A stretch of DNA of 41,313 nt, taken from the NCBI GenBank assembly GCA_902766005.1, contig CACXCB010000177.1:1-41313 (forward strand), read 5' to 3'. How positions within the stretch are numbered: the stretch's first letter is position 1; each line of letters opens with the position of its first letter. The notes under the pieces are model-generated. The model had not been told where the DNA came from. It ran no database searches and worked only from the letters and a program-made list of their open reading frames with translations. This stretch comes from an uncultured Erysipelotrichaceae bacterium (lineage in GTDB: Bacteria > Bacillota_I > Bacilli_A > Erysipelotrichales > Erysipelotrichaceae). The position numbers and the translations under genes are program-made. Below, in pieces: positions 31,044-40,765 of the stretch.

Positions 31044-31060
31044 ACCTGTCTCTTGCTTTT
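31028..31060. terminator. Bidirectional terminator between ATC-hydrolase-like gene and ccdA-tlpA
   Basis: Perfect 9-bp stem AGAGACAGG (31028-31036) with CCTGTCTCT (31045-31053), 8-nt loop, T-rich tail on the + strand. The + strand stop codon (31041-31043) lies in the loop. Confidence 0.85.
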
Positions 31061-31064
31061 GTAT

Positions 31065-32237
31065 TCAGTTTTCCGTATTGCCCGCCATCTCAATGAAGCC
31101 CATCAGATCCTCATCCGGTACATATCCCGGCACATAGCCAAGGAATGAACCATCCGGCTTGACAATATAGGTTGTCGGATAGCCGCTGACACCAAAACGG
31201 TTTGTCACCGATAAATCCGTATCATAGAGGATATCCATACTGTATCCCTTATCCTTCATATATGCTTCAACAGAAGCAATATCCCCTTCTCCGTTAACAA
31301 ACGGTGCGGCAATCATGAGCACTTTGACATCCGCCATGGTGTCATTCACTTTCTGCAATCCATCAAATTCCATATTGCAGTAATAGCACCATGTGCCAAA
31401 GAAATTCACCACGATTGTCTTACCCCTGTAATCCGAAAGGGATACGGCATTTCCTTCTGCATCCTGCAGAGTAAAATCGAAGGCATCGAGATTCGTCTCA
31501 TCCTGTGTCTGCTGTTCAGCAACCTCTTCGCTTTTCATTTCATAAGCCTTGATTAAACCGTGTGCCTGATAGCACATATATACACCCATGCCCATGACGA
31601 CCATTCCTCCGATCACGGAAGTGTATCTGACGATCCCCTTGTTCTTTTTGAGAAAGCGCAGAATCTGTGAAGTAAAGATTCCAAGCAGAAGAAATATGAC
31701 AATAAAGCCTGCGGCATAGCTGGCAATATAGAAATATCCGGTTGTCTTTGTTTCGGCAGAAGCGGCTGTCAGCATCGCCTGTCCCAGCATCGGCCCGATG
31801 CACGGACTCCAGGCAAAACTGAAGAAAAAACCGAGAACCAACGCTTTTAAGAAATTCATCTTCCCGGAGATGTTCATCTGTTTCTGGTATGTTTTTTCCA
31901 GAAAGGGAATCTGAATGACATGCAGGGAAAAGAGTCCCGCTATAATTAACAATACCCCGCCATACAGAAGAAATGAAAGCTTCTGCTTTTCAAAAACATC
32001 ATGCAAAAATCCCGAGCCTGCTGCCATCAGTACAAAGACGAAGCAGATACCTGTCACAAAACCAAGCGTCAATAACAATGTACGCGATAATTTGTAGGTA
32101 ACATTTCCCTCTTCATCCGTTTCCTTGGCATCTTTTGTAAGGTACGCCAGATACAGGGGCACTAACGGTAAAACACATGGGGAGAAGAAGGACAGAAGTC
32201 CTTCCATAAAAAGAGTTCCTGCTGTAACTGTACTCAT
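31065..32237 (-). CDS. CcdA-TlpA fusion: thiol-disulfide relay protein
   Basis: 390 aa. The N-terminal half is a CcdA/DsbD-beta type six-helix membrane domain, with its two redox cysteines in SFFSPCVLPLVPLY and SFAWSPCIGPMLG. After a linker (about 230-250), the C-terminal part is an extracellular thioredoxin/TlpA domain with active site GTWCYYCNMEF and the cis-Pro region GYPTTYIV. Electrons from cytoplasmic thioredoxin would pass through the membrane domain to the fused thioredoxin and on to external disulfides. It overlaps uppP by 4 nt. A CxxC of CYYC is unusual but acceptable. Confidence 0.9.
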   Translation of the reverse strand: MSTVTAGTLFMEGLLSFFSPCVLPLVPLYLAYLTKDAKETDEEGNVTYKLSRTLLLTLGFVTGICFVFVLMAAGSGFLHDVFEKQKLSFLLYGGVLLIIAGLFSLHVIQIPFLEKTYQKQMNISGKMNFLKALVLGFFFSFAWSPCIGPMLGQAMLTAASAETKTTGYFYIASYAAGFIVIFLLLGIFTSQILRFLKKNKGIVRYTSVIGGMVVMGMGVYMCYQAHGLIKAYEMKSEEVAEQQTQDETNLDAFDFTLQDAEGNAVSLSDYRGKTIVVNFFGTWCYYCNMEFDGLQKVNDTMADVKVLMIAAPFVNGEGDIASVEAYMKDKGYSMDILYDTDLSVTNRFGVSGYPTTYIVKPDGSFLGYVPGYVPDEDLMGFIEMAGNTEN

Positions 32238-33076
32238 ACAAGAACCCCGCTTAAAACCAGAAACAATACCGCAAATCCCAGTATCATGCGATAGAACCCG
32301 AAGATTCTGAAATCATGATTGCGGATATAGGCGACAAACATACGGATCATTGAAAAGGAAAAGATAAATGTTGCAACAGATCCGCATAACAGAATGAAGA
32401 ACGACGACGCTGTAATCACTGCATGGTATTTAAAAATACGTACGATCGCTGCTCCGAGAACTACCGGAATTACCGTATATAATGAAAACTCTACCGCCGC
32501 CATTCTGGAAAAGCCCAACAGTTTAGCGCCGAGAATCATGCATGCACTTCTGCCCGTACCGGGTATTAATGACAATGTCTGAAAAACACCGGCCGCAAAG
32601 GATTCCCGGTAAGGGATTGTTTCAACAGATGTAATTCTGACTCTGCGTTTGCCCCTGTCTGCCAGGATGAAACAGATTCCCAAAATGACCGAAATGCACG
32701 CCATATAAATATAGTTGCTGAAGCTCTTGCGGAACCACTCTTCCAAAAGAATGCCTCCAATGCCTACAGGGATGCTCGCAGCAATGATCCTGATCCAGAT
32801 TTCCAATATATTTCTTTTTCTCTTTTTTTGTTTTGTTCCGAAATAATCCAGTTTGTTGCGGTACATGAGAAATACGGCAAGTACTGCGCCGATTCGGATA
32901 AACATGATAAACAGCTCATAGAATGCTTCATTATCCGTTGCCTCTTCAAACACATTCATCAACATAAACGGTTTTAACAATGCCATATGAAATGTACTGG
33001 AAACAGGAAGCCATTCAATGACTCCCTGTACCATTCCCAATACAACAGATTTCAGAACATTGATAAGAAATATCAT
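32234..33076 (-). CDS. uppP: Undecaprenyl-diphosphate phosphatase, variant active site
   Basis: 280 aa from the ATG at 33074-33076, with AGGTG 6 nt upstream overlapping the malQ stop. Multiple membrane helices. The first motif, QGVIEWLPVSSTFHM, keeps the Q/ExxxE, SST and His, though the Gly before His is Phe. The second, usually PGTSRSG, reads PGTGRSA: the Arg remains but the Ser corresponding to E. coli S173 is Gly. The enzyme recycles the lipid carrier C55-PP to C55-P for peptidoglycan and glycopolymer synthesis. The substitutions may lower activity or change specificity. Confidence 0.85.
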   Translation of the reverse strand: MIFLINVLKSVVLGMVQGVIEWLPVSSTFHMALLKPFMLMNVFEEATDNEAFYELFIMFIRIGAVLAVFLMYRNKLDYFGTKQKKRKRNILEIWIRIIAASIPVGIGGILLEEWFRKSFSNYIYMACISVILGICFILADRGKRRVRITSVETIPYRESFAAGVFQTLSLIPGTGRSACMILGAKLLGFSRMAAVEFSLYTVIPVVLGAAIVRIFKYHAVITASSFFILLCGSVATFIFSFSMIRMFVAYIRNHDFRIFGFYRMILGFAVLFLVLSGVLV

Positions 33077-33081
33077 GTCTT

Positions 33082-34521
33082 TCACCTGTCTGCTTTTTCA
33101 ATTGCTTCCTTGATCTTCGGCAGGTATTTATGCATTCTGCCAAAGTCTGTCATGCGCCACATCCAGTTCGGTGCACCGACTGTTCCCGGTGTATTCAGCC
33201 TTGCCTTATGTCCCATGTGCAGGAAATCAAATGCCGGAAGAATTGCGATCTTTGCATTCGAAGCAAGCGTATAATCAATAATATTGTCCGGGAAACTGTC
33301 TTTCTTGTAGCCCATTCTTCTGAGGCACTTAATCATCGCTTTTCTTTCCTTGTGCGGTTTTGCATGATACCAGGAAAGAATCGGATCATTATCATGCGTG
33401 CCTGTGTATATCACCAAGTTTTCCTTATCTTGCGGCATGCCGCCTGTTTCAAAGGAGAACTGAATGACACGCATGCCCGGAAATTCATAATGGTCACGTA
33501 TTGTGAAAACTTCAGGTCTTAGATCGCCTAGATCCTCGGCAACAATCTGAAGGTCCGGCAGCTGTCTGAATACTTCATCAAACAATGCATAACCTGGTGC
33601 TTCAATCCATTCGCCGTCAATCGCTGTAGGACAGCTGGCAATAATCTTCCAATATGTATCAAATGCACGGAAATGATCCACACGGATAATATCAAAGAGT
33701 CTTTGCGTATAGGCAAGACGATTGATCCAGAAAGTAAACTGATCCTCTTCCATGAACTTCCAGTTATAGATCGGATTGCCCCATCTCTGGCCGGTAGCGG
33801 AGAAATAATCCGGTGGTACGCCTGCGATAAAGGTCGGTCTGCCGTCATCATCCAGCAAGAAGTTCTTGCGGCTGCTCCAGACATCTGCACTGTCAATGCC
33901 GACATAAAACGGAATATCACCCATGATCTCGATATCGTTATCATTGGCATACTGTTTGAGGTCTTTCCATTGCAGATAAAGAATATACTGTAAGAAGACT
34001 TCATATAGAATATCATCCTGATATTCTTTCAGCTCAATCTTCTTTTCCTGCGGATAATTCTTCTCTTCCTCAGGCCAGTCCAGCCAGCACTGCATGCTGT
34101 TTTTCTTTTTGAATGTCATGAAAACGGAATACTCTTTTACCCAATCCTGATAGGAAAAATTCGTATAATTCAGATCCGGCTTGAAATTTCTGTATGCTTC
34201 TTTCAGATACGGTTCCCTGAATTTGCGAATCATTTCATAATCAATGGTCTTTGCCCTTCTGTGGAAGGACGGTACTTTTTGAATCAGTCCTTTTTCATTG
34301 AGCCAATCCAGTGAAATGTAAATATCATCCATTGCATAGGAAGAATACGGCTGATATGGCGAATTGCCGTATCCCAAAGGATTCAAAGGCAGAATCTGCC
34401 ATATTTTTATCCCGGCTTTTTTACATAAATCGATGAATTCATAGCTTTCTTTGCCAAAATTTCCGCATCCGTTTTTGGACGGAAGTGATGCTATTGGCAT
34501 CAATATTCCTGTTTTTCTCAT
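33082..34521 (-). CDS. malQ: 4-alpha-glucanotransferase (amylomaltase, GH77)
   Basis: 479 aa from the ATG at 34519-34521 (MRKTGILMPIASLP), which has AAGGGAAG just upstream; an ATG 19 codons earlier lacks start signals. GH77 hallmarks are LPLNPLGYGNSPYQPYSS, the nucleophile Asp in IRVDHFRAF, the acid Glu in IVAEDLGDL and TGTHDND. It transfers glucan segments between maltodextrins and supplies chains to glycogen phosphorylase, whose gene is divergent next door. It heads a malQ-uppP-ccdA/tlpA run with overlapping or near-touching genes; that association with envelope genes is probably only positional. Confidence 0.95.
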   Translation of the reverse strand: MRKTGILMPIASLPSKNGCGNFGKESYEFIDLCKKAGIKIWQILPLNPLGYGNSPYQPYSSYAMDDIYISLDWLNEKGLIQKVPSFHRRAKTIDYEMIRKFREPYLKEAYRNFKPDLNYTNFSYQDWVKEYSVFMTFKKKNSMQCWLDWPEEEKNYPQEKKIELKEYQDDILYEVFLQYILYLQWKDLKQYANDNDIEIMGDIPFYVGIDSADVWSSRKNFLLDDDGRPTFIAGVPPDYFSATGQRWGNPIYNWKFMEEDQFTFWINRLAYTQRLFDIIRVDHFRAFDTYWKIIASCPTAIDGEWIEAPGYALFDEVFRQLPDLQIVAEDLGDLRPEVFTIRDHYEFPGMRVIQFSFETGGMPQDKENLVIYTGTHDNDPILSWYHAKPHKERKAMIKCLRRMGYKKDSFPDNIIDYTLASNAKIAILPAFDFLHMGHKARLNTPGTVGAPNWMWRMTDFGRMHKYLPKIKEAIEKADR

Positions 34522-34594
34522 AAAAATACTTCCCTTATTCTGTATTTTAGTGTATCTTAAACAAGTGATTTTTTCCATTAAAACCGAAAAAAAC

Positions 34595-34623
34595 TTGCAT
34601 TTTCGGACAAAAAGTGGTAAATA
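34595..34623 (+). promoter_or_regulatory. glgP promoter
   Basis: TTGCAT (34595-34600), a 17-nt spacer and TAAATA (34618-34623), about 30 nt before the glgP ATG. No operator-like palindrome is evident in the malQ-glgP interval. Confidence 0.5.
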
Positions 34624-34652
34624 TCCTAAGACAAAAAAGAAGGAGAGTACCT

Positions 34653-36911
34653 ATGGATTTAGAAAAATTGCTTGTATCTTATCTGGATAAACCGATTGAT
34701 GAAGCAAATGACGATGAGCTCTTTCTTGCCTGTTTGAAACTGGCAAAAGAAAAAGCTGCAGCACTTCCTTTGGTTCAGGGAGAAAAGAAAGTCTATTATA
34801 TCAGTGCAGAATTTCTGATTGGTAAACAGCTTGGCAAAAACCTGATCAACCTCGGCATCTATGACGAGCTGGATGAATTACTGACAAAGCACGGAAAATC
34901 CCTTTCCAAGATTGAAACAAAGGAAAAAGAACCGTCATTGGGCAATGGTGGACTGGGAAGACTGGCTGCTTGTTTCCTGGATTCCATCGCAACACTCGAT
35001 ATGTCCGGTGACGGTATCGGGTTAAACTATCACTTTGGACTGTTCAAGCAGTTATTTAAAGACCATAAGCAATATGAAATACCTGATGAATGGCTTGATG
35101 ACAAAAACATGCTGATTGATACCGGTGTTTCCTTCCCGGTAGAACTGGCAGGTAAAGTTTATAACTCGCATATGTATGATTTGGATGTCATCGGTTACAA
35201 GGGAAACAAAAACAAACTGCATCTTTTTGATCTCGATACAGTTGACGAATCCATCGTTCATGACGGCATTGAATTCGACAAGACGGATATTGAAAAGAAC
35301 CTGACACTGTTCCTTTATCCGGATGACAGCGATGAAGACGGAAAACTCTTACGAATCTATCAGCAGTATTTCATGATCAGCAATGCTGCACAGCTGATTC
35401 TGAAAGAGGAAAAAGAAAAAGGACATGATCTTTCCAAAATGGATCAGTATGTTGCGATTCAAATCAACGATACCCATCCATCCATGATCATTCCGGAACT
35501 GATCCGCTTATTAATTAAAGAAGGATTACCGATGAAGCGTGCCGTTGACATTATCACAAATGTCTGCGCATATACAAACCACACAATTTTGGCAGAAGCT
35601 CTGGAAAAATGGCCTCTGGAATATCTGAACAAAGTTGTTCCGCAGTTAATGCCGATTATCGGCGGTCTCGATTATGCGGCAGCACGTGCATATTATAACA
35701 ATCCTGTTTTACAGATTATCGATGAAAACAACATAGTGCATATGGCAAGCATGGACATGCATTACACACACTCCATCAATGGTGTAGCTGCATTGCATAC
35801 CGAAATCCTCAAGAACCAGGAACTTCATGCTTACTACAATCTGTATCCGGGCCGTTTCAACAACAAGACAAACGGTATCACCTTCCGCAGATGGATCATG
35901 CATTCCAACCATAAGCTCGCTTCCTTTATTGATGAGCTCATCGGTGAGGAATGGAGAACAGATGCAACACAGATGGAAAGACTGATGTACTTCCACAACA
36001 ACGAAGGCACATTGCAGACACTGGAAGACATCAAGCGTGAAAACAAAGTCAGACTGGCAGCATTTATCAAGGAAAAAGAAGGCATTGAACTGGATCCGGA
36101 TTCTGTATTCGATGTCCAGGTCAAGAGAATGCATGAATACAAGCGCCAGCAGCTGAATGCATTATGGCTGATCTATGAATACATGCAGATCAAAAACGGA
36201 CATGTACCGCCAAGACCTGTAACCGTAATCTTCGGCGGCAAGGCGGCTCCGGCTTACATCATGGCAAAGAATATCATTCATCTGATTCTCTGCCTCCAGG
36301 AACTCATCAACAATGATCCTGATGTATCTCCGTATCTCAAGGTTGTCATGATTCAGAATTACAACGTTCATAAATCCGAGCTGGTTATTCCGGCATGTGA
36401 TATTTCCGAACAGATCTCCCTTGCTTCCAAGGAAGCTTCCGGAACAGGAAACATGAAGTTCATGCTGAATGGCGCCGTAACACTTGGCACGCTGGATGGT
36501 GCTAACGTTGAGATCAGGGATCTGGTCGGCGATGAAAATATCTATATTTTCGGCCGTTCCAGCAACGAAGTCATCAACCTCTATAACACAAACGGTTACC
36601 ATGCAAGAGATTACTATGACGGCAATGAGCATATTCGTGCATGCATCGACTTCATCACAGGTCCTGAACTGCTCAAGATCGGTGATGCAGAAATGTTGGA
36701 AGCATTAAAGGATAACCTCATGAACAAAGACTGGTTCATGACGCTCCTTGATCTTGAAAGCTATTGCTCCGTCAAGGAAACTGCATTATACGATTATGAA
36801 AACCGTGCATGGTGGAAGAGAAAGTCCCTTGTCAATATCGCAAGAAGCGGCTTCTTCTCCTCCGACAGAACCATCATGGATTACAACAGAGATATCTGGC
36901 ATCTGAAATAA
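34653..36911 (+). CDS. glgP: Glycogen/maltodextrin phosphorylase
   Basis: 752 aa from the ATG at 34653, which has AAGGAGAG upstream. Family GT35 landmarks: [17 protein letters not shown] at the N-terminus, [26 protein letters not shown], and the PLP site [14 protein letters not shown] with lysine K602, followed by [11 protein letters not shown]. It releases glucose-1-phosphate from glycogen or maltodextrin using phosphate. The short N-terminus without an extended regulatory segment fits unregulated bacterial enzymes. It works with MalQ, divergently encoded, and needs PLP. The cyclophilin gene follows after 10 nt. Confidence 0.97.
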   Translation: MDLEKLLVSYLDKPIDEANDDELFLACLKLAKEKAAALPLVQGEKKVYYISAEFLIGKQLGKNLINLGIYDELDELLTKHGKSLSKIETKEKEPSLGNGGLGRLAACFLDSIATLDMSGDGIGLNYHFGLFKQLFKDHKQYEIPDEWLDDKNMLIDTGVSFPVELAGKVYNSHMYDLDVIGYKGNKNKLHLFDLDTVDESIVHDGIEFDKTDIEKNLTLFLYPDDSDEDGKLLRIYQQYFMISNAAQLILKEEKEKGHDLSKMDQYVAIQINDTHPSMIIPELIRLLIKEGLPMKRAVDIITNVCAYTNHTILAEALEKWPLEYLNKVVPQLMPIIGGLDYAAARAYYNNPVLQIIDENNIVHMASMDMHYTHSINGVAALHTEILKNQELHAYYNLYPGRFNNKTNGITFRRWIMHSNHKLASFIDELIGEEWRTDATQMERLMYFHNNEGTLQTLEDIKRENKVRLAAFIKEKEGIELDPDSVFDVQVKRMHEYKRQQLNALWLIYEYMQIKNGHVPPRPVTVIFGGKAAPAYIMAKNIIHLILCLQELINNDPDVSPYLKVVMIQNYNVHKSELVIPACDISEQISLASKEASGTGNMKFMLNGAVTLGTLDGANVEIRDLVGDENIYIFGRSSNEVINLYNTNGYHARDYYDGNEHIRACIDFITGPELLKIGDAEMLEALKDNLMNKDWFMTLLDLESYCSVKETALYDYENRAWWKRKSLVNIARSGFFSSDRTIMDYNRDIWHLK

Positions 36912-36921
36912 GGAGACAGAC

Positions 36922-37395
36922 ATGGTTATTATTGAAATGGAAAACGGGCATACCATTAAAATCGAACTGGATGAAGAGCATGCCCCGATCACTACCGCAA
37001 ATTTCAAAAAGCTCGTGAAGGAAGGCTTCTATGATGGTCTGACCTTCCACCGCATCATCAAAGGCTTCATGATCCAGGGTGGCGATCCTGCCGGAAACGG
37101 TACAGGCGGATCCGGTGAGAACATCATCGGCGAATTCGATCTGAACGGTCACCCAAACCCGATCAAGCATGTCCGCGGTGTCATCTCCATGGCAAGGGCA
37201 ATGAATCCAAACAGCGCTTCTTCACAGTTCTTCATCATGCATCAGGATGCGCCGCATCTTGATGGCCAGTATGCAGCATTCGGCAAAGTTGTTGAAGGCA
37301 TGGAAACGGTGGATGAAATTGCCAACACGCCTACAGGATTCCGTGACAAGCCAAAACAGCCTGTTATCATGAAAAAGGTTTACATCGAAGAATGA
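36922..37395 (+). CDS. ppiB: Cyclophilin-type peptidyl-prolyl isomerase
   Basis: 157 aa with no signal peptide, so cytoplasmic. Cyclophilin motifs: FHRIIKGFMIQGGDPAGNGT (catalytic Arg and the FMxQGG box), VISMARAMNPNSASSQFFI, and LDGQYAAFGKVVEGME. It accelerates prolyl cis-trans isomerisation in folding proteins. GGAGAC is the RBS, and glgP ends 10 nt upstream, so it is probably co-transcribed with glgP. A strong terminator closes it. Confidence 0.96.
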   Translation: MVIIEMENGHTIKIELDEEHAPITTANFKKLVKEGFYDGLTFHRIIKGFMIQGGDPAGNGTGGSGENIIGEFDLNGHPNPIKHVRGVISMARAMNPNSASSQFFIMHQDAPHLDGQYAAFGKVVEGMETVDEIANTPTGFRDKPKQPVIMKKVYIEE

Positions 37396-37416
37396 GCCCT
37401 GCTCATTCTTTTTTTA
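37388..37416 (+). terminator. glgP-ppiB terminator
   Basis: Perfect 10-bp stem AAGAATGAGC (37388-37397) with GCTCATTCTT (37401-37410), 3-nt loop, then T-run to 37415. The ppiB stop codon lies in the stem. Confidence 0.9.
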
Positions 37417-37432
37417 TACGTGATCACTGCTA

Positions 37433-37527
37433 TTGAAAAACATGGAAAAATTGAGTAATATATACACGGTCAAACAGACAATTTTCAACAGGGATTGACT
37501 GAGATATCCCTGATTTATTTTTTATTA
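37433..37527 (+). promoter_or_regulatory. Promoter and attenuator-like leader of the DUF262 gene
   Basis: TTGAAA (37433-37438), a 17-nt spacer and TAATAT (37456-37461) make a good promoter, with transcription expected to start near 37468. In the leader, CAGGGAT (37489-37495) and ATCCCTG (37506-37512) pair perfectly over a 10-nt loop and are followed by a T-rich tract (37513-37527) just before the GAGG ribosome binding site. That has the form of an intrinsic terminator inside the leader. Confidence 0.6.
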
Positions 37528-37541
37528 CGAGGAAAAAGCCA

Positions 37542-39728
37542 ATGATGAAACAACCCGTCAGAACAGGTCTTTCTGACTTTATCAAAACCACAATGGGTTC
37601 ACAGTTCGTCATTCCCGTCTATCAGAGAACATATACCTGGATTCCCGAAAAGGAGACCGCAAGGTTTATGAATGATCTGGAAGATCTATTGGAAAAAAGA
37701 GCAGAGAACCACTTTCTTGGCATCATTATCTACATGGAGTCGAAAATATCCGCCATGTTCCGCCAGTTGCAGATTGTGGATGGCCAGCAGAGACTGACAA
37801 CGTGCTTTCTCTTTCTGTTAGCGTTAAAGAGAGTAGCCGAAGAAAAAAAAGATAAGATGGTTTCCGGCATGATTGATGACTACTACCTGTATAACCGTCA
37901 TGTCTCAAGCCAGGGACAGCTCCGTTTGAAACCTGCTGTCAGCAACGATGACACGTATGCAAGGCTTGTATACGGTTCGTCCAAAGACCTTTCCAGGAAA
38001 GAGAAAGAATCCGGTGTCTACCGGAACTATGAATATATCCGCAAAAGAATCCTTGAGTTATCCGGTAAATACAGTTTACTGGAAATCCTGGACTGCTTAA
38101 GCCGTATGGATATTCTCGAATTTCCGCTTTCCGATTCAGACAATGCCCAGCAGATCTTTGAATCCATCAACTCTACCGGTGCACCGTTAACTTCCGCTGA
38201 CCTGATCCGTAATTATATTCTGATGAATCATACGGATGATGTGCAGGAACGGTATTACAAGTTGTATTGGGAACCGCTTGAGGAAGATTATCCCGAGTCA
38301 CGCAAGCTGGAAGAATTCTTCCGTTATTACCTTGCCTGCAAGACATACGACCTGTTAAGCCGCAAGGATGTCTACGAAGGATTCAAGGCTTACTGGAACA
38401 AGGATAAAAAGGATACGGAACCCAAGCTTAGGGAAATCAACCGGTATTGCCGCTATTATCACGACATCTATGAAGGACCTGTTGAAAACAAGGCAGTAGA
38501 AGCTGCATTAAAAGATTTCCGTAAAACGGACTTCCGCATGCCGGCACCGTTCCTAATGGAAATGTATCATCTCTATGACGAAGGTATTATCTCTGATCAG
38601 ATCTTTATCGGTGAAATACGACTCATTGATTCTTATCTTGTCAGACGAGCACTCTGCGGAAATGATAACAGCTCCCTCAGCAGATACTTCCCTACCCTGT
38701 TGCGTGCCGTCAAGAATTCCTATCAGAAAAACAGGAAACAGGACCTGCTCACGATCACAAAGGTATGCCTCATTTCCTTCAATAAAGGGAAATCTCTTGC
38801 AATGCCTACCGATGATCAGATTCGTAAAACATTACGGGAAATCAATGCATATTCCCTGATGTGCATCCGTCCGGTGCTCGAAAGAATCGAACACCACGGT
38901 GCAACAGCTGCCGTGGATACAAGCGACCTCAATATTGAACATATCATGCCGCGCCATCCGAACAAATGGTGGTTAAAAAACGCCGGCATGGAAGATGAAG
39001 ATGATTACACCAATCATGTCAATCTGATCGGCAATCTGACATTATGTGCGATATACGACAATACAAAAATGGGCAATGAGGACTTTGCCTTCAAAAAGAA
39101 GGTACTTTCCAAAACGCTGCATATCCGTATGAACACATCTGTCTTAAAGAAAAAGACATGGACCAAAGAAGACATTCTGAAACGTTGTAACGAACTTGCC
39201 GAAGAGATTATCCGCATCTATCCGTACAACGGCACAAACGGTTCCCGCAAGGAAACAAAGCTCTCTTTAATGAATGATGATGACATCATCATCCTGACTG
39301 CTCCAACTGTCAATGCAAGAGCCATCTTCCATTCCCTCACGGATATAGAGGTTCTTTCCGGTTCAACCATGAAGGCCTATGGCAACAGGGAGATGAAAAC
39401 CAACAAGGAAGTTTTCCGAAGCCTTTATGAACAGGGCATTCTGCGTGAAGATGACGAGGGAAGAATCCAGTTTGAACAAAGCCGTCACTTCTCCTCCTTA
39501 AATGAGGCAGCACAATTCCTCATGCACAGGGGCGGAGAAAACTCCCAGGCCTGGACCAACGAAGACGGATCCGTCATCGATCTTTCCAAGAAGGAAAAGA
39601 AAGCTGCTCCCATCAGAAAGAAGCAGCCTGCAAAGCCTAAACAAGTTGTGAAAAAAGTGCCGAAGAAAGACGAACCAAAAAAGATTACCGTCCGTCATTT
39701 CTCCCGCAAAGAGAACCAGTCAACATAA
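37542..39728 (+). CDS. DUF262-DUF1524-DUF4357 protein (GmrSD-like, putative nuclease)
   Basis: 728 aa. The N-terminal DUF262 domain has IPVYQRTYTW, the nucleotide-site motif IVDGQQRLTT (78-87), and FESINSTGAPLTSADLIR (206-223). The DUF1524 HNH-type nuclease motif is DLNIEHIMPRHPNKWW (462-477), with a second part NHVNLIGNLTL (491-501) and N507. Residues about 585-675 resemble DUF4357 (VLSGSTMKAYGNREM; HFSSLNEAAQFLMHRGG). A Lys/Pro-rich tail (683-724) may bind nucleic acid. Such proteins include GmrSD type IV restriction enzymes and other phage-defence nucleases; a defence role is inferred. RBS GAGG is 9 nt upstream. The 3' end overlaps mutY convergently by 34 nt. Base composition does not stand out from its neighbours. 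Confidence 0.87.
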   Translation: MMKQPVRTGLSDFIKTTMGSQFVIPVYQRTYTWIPEKETARFMNDLEDLLEKRAENHFLGIIIYMESKISAMFRQLQIVDGQQRLTTCFLFLLALKRVAEEKKDKMVSGMIDDYYLYNRHVSSQGQLRLKPAVSNDDTYARLVYGSSKDLSRKEKESGVYRNYEYIRKRILELSGKYSLLEILDCLSRMDILEFPLSDSDNAQQIFESINSTGAPLTSADLIRNYILMNHTDDVQERYYKLYWEPLEEDYPESRKLEEFFRYYLACKTYDLLSRKDVYEGFKAYWNKDKKDTEPKLREINRYCRYYHDIYEGPVENKAVEAALKDFRKTDFRMPAPFLMEMYHLYDEGIISDQIFIGEIRLIDSYLVRRALCGNDNSSLSRYFPTLLRAVKNSYQKNRKQDLLTITKVCLISFNKGKSLAMPTDDQIRKTLREINAYSLMCIRPVLERIEHHGATAAVDTSDLNIEHIMPRHPNKWWLKNAGMEDEDDYTNHVNLIGNLTLCAIYDNTKMGNEDFAFKKKVLSKTLHIRMNTSVLKKKTWTKEDILKRCNELAEEIIRIYPYNGTNGSRKETKLSLMNDDDIIILTAPTVNARAIFHSLTDIEVLSGSTMKAYGNREMKTNKEVFRSLYEQGILREDDEGRIQFEQSRHFSSLNEAAQFLMHRGGENSQAWTNEDGSVIDLSKKEKKAAPIRKKQPAKPKQVVKKVPKKDEPKKITVRHFSRKENQST

Positions 39729-40759
39729 GTTTTAAATGCAGAAGGAATAGCCATTCCGGCTAATTCCTTTTTATTTGCGAACAGAAAATCATTCTGTTCA
39801 TTCATATCTCCTACCTGTATTTCATAGGCAGTCATATGCCATTCCAAATGTGTGAAGATGTGCTTTGCATCGGGAAGCCTCTGAATATGCAATGGTTCCA
39901 TGCCCATTTTCTCCACTTCCTTTAAAGCTTCCTGCGGGCTTAATTTTCTTTCAACACCGATGAATTCATAGAGATTTGCGAGCAACCCTTTTTCAGGGCG
40001 CTTGTGCAGCAGGAAGCGGTCTCCCTGACGAATCACCAGCAGGGTTCTTTCAACGATCTTCTTCTGTTTCAAGGGACTGCGATACGGAATAGAATTGATG
40101 CATTGGTTCTTATACGCATAGCATTTCTCATATAAAGGACAGTGCTCACACAGCACTTTTCCTTTGGGGACACAGATGACCTCTCCCAGTTCCATTAATC
40201 CCTGGTTAAAAGCGCTATAGGAAACAGGCTTCCGATACACATCCTGTATGCTTTGAAAAACAGCATCTTTCGTTGATTGTTCGCGGATATCTTCTTTGAA
40301 GCCAAAATATCTTGCCAAAACGCGCATGACATTGCCATCGATAGCACTGACACCTTTTCCATAGGCAATCGAAGCAACCGCCCCTGCCGTATACGGTCCG
40401 ATTCCGGGGAGCTTTACCAACTGTTCATATTCTTCAGGGAGTTTCCCATCGTATTGTTCCACCAGTACCTTTGCACACTTCTGCAGATTGGCAGCACGGC
40501 TGTAATAGCCAAGCCCCTCCCACAAACGCATCAAAGCATCATGGTCATATTCTGCCAATGTCCGAATATCCGGAATTGCCTTTTTAAAAGCAATGAACTT
40601 TTCACGTACGGCTTCAATTCTTGTCTGTTGCAGCATGATTTCGCTGAGCCATACATCATAGGCATTTCCGGTATCTCTCCATGGCAGTTCCCTTTTATGA
40701 TCCATGTACCATTGAATCAGTTTTTCTGCATCTGCAATATCCATCTTTTTTTGCGCCAT
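39695..40759 (-). CDS. mutY: A/G-specific adenine glycosylase
   Basis: 354 aa. Catalytic E40 in WLSEIMLQQT, the helix-hairpin-helix LPGIGPYTAGAVAS (118-131) and D141 in SAIDGNVMR are present. The [4Fe-4S] ligands are C196, C204, C207 and C213. The C-terminal part (about 230-345) is a NUDIX-like domain that recognises 8-oxoguanine (LLANLYEFIGVE; HIFTHLEWHM). It removes adenine mispaired with 8-oxoG. The ATG has no RBS but sits 6 nt behind a perfect TATAAT on the minus strand. Divergent from tRNA-Gly(CCC), convergent with the DUF262 gene. Confidence 0.96.
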   Translation of the reverse strand: MAQKKMDIADAEKLIQWYMDHKRELPWRDTGNAYDVWLSEIMLQQTRIEAVREKFIAFKKAIPDIRTLAEYDHDALMRLWEGLGYYSRAANLQKCAKVLVEQYDGKLPEEYEQLVKLPGIGPYTAGAVASIAYGKGVSAIDGNVMRVLARYFGFKEDIREQSTKDAVFQSIQDVYRKPVSYSAFNQGLMELGEVICVPKGKVLCEHCPLYEKCYAYKNQCINSIPYRSPLKQKKIVERTLLVIRQGDRFLLHKRPEKGLLANLYEFIGVERKLSPQEALKEVEKMGMEPLHIQRLPDAKHIFTHLEWHMTAYEIQVGDMNEQNDFLFANKKELAGMAIPSAFKTYVDWFSLREK

Positions 40760-40765
40760 GGCACT

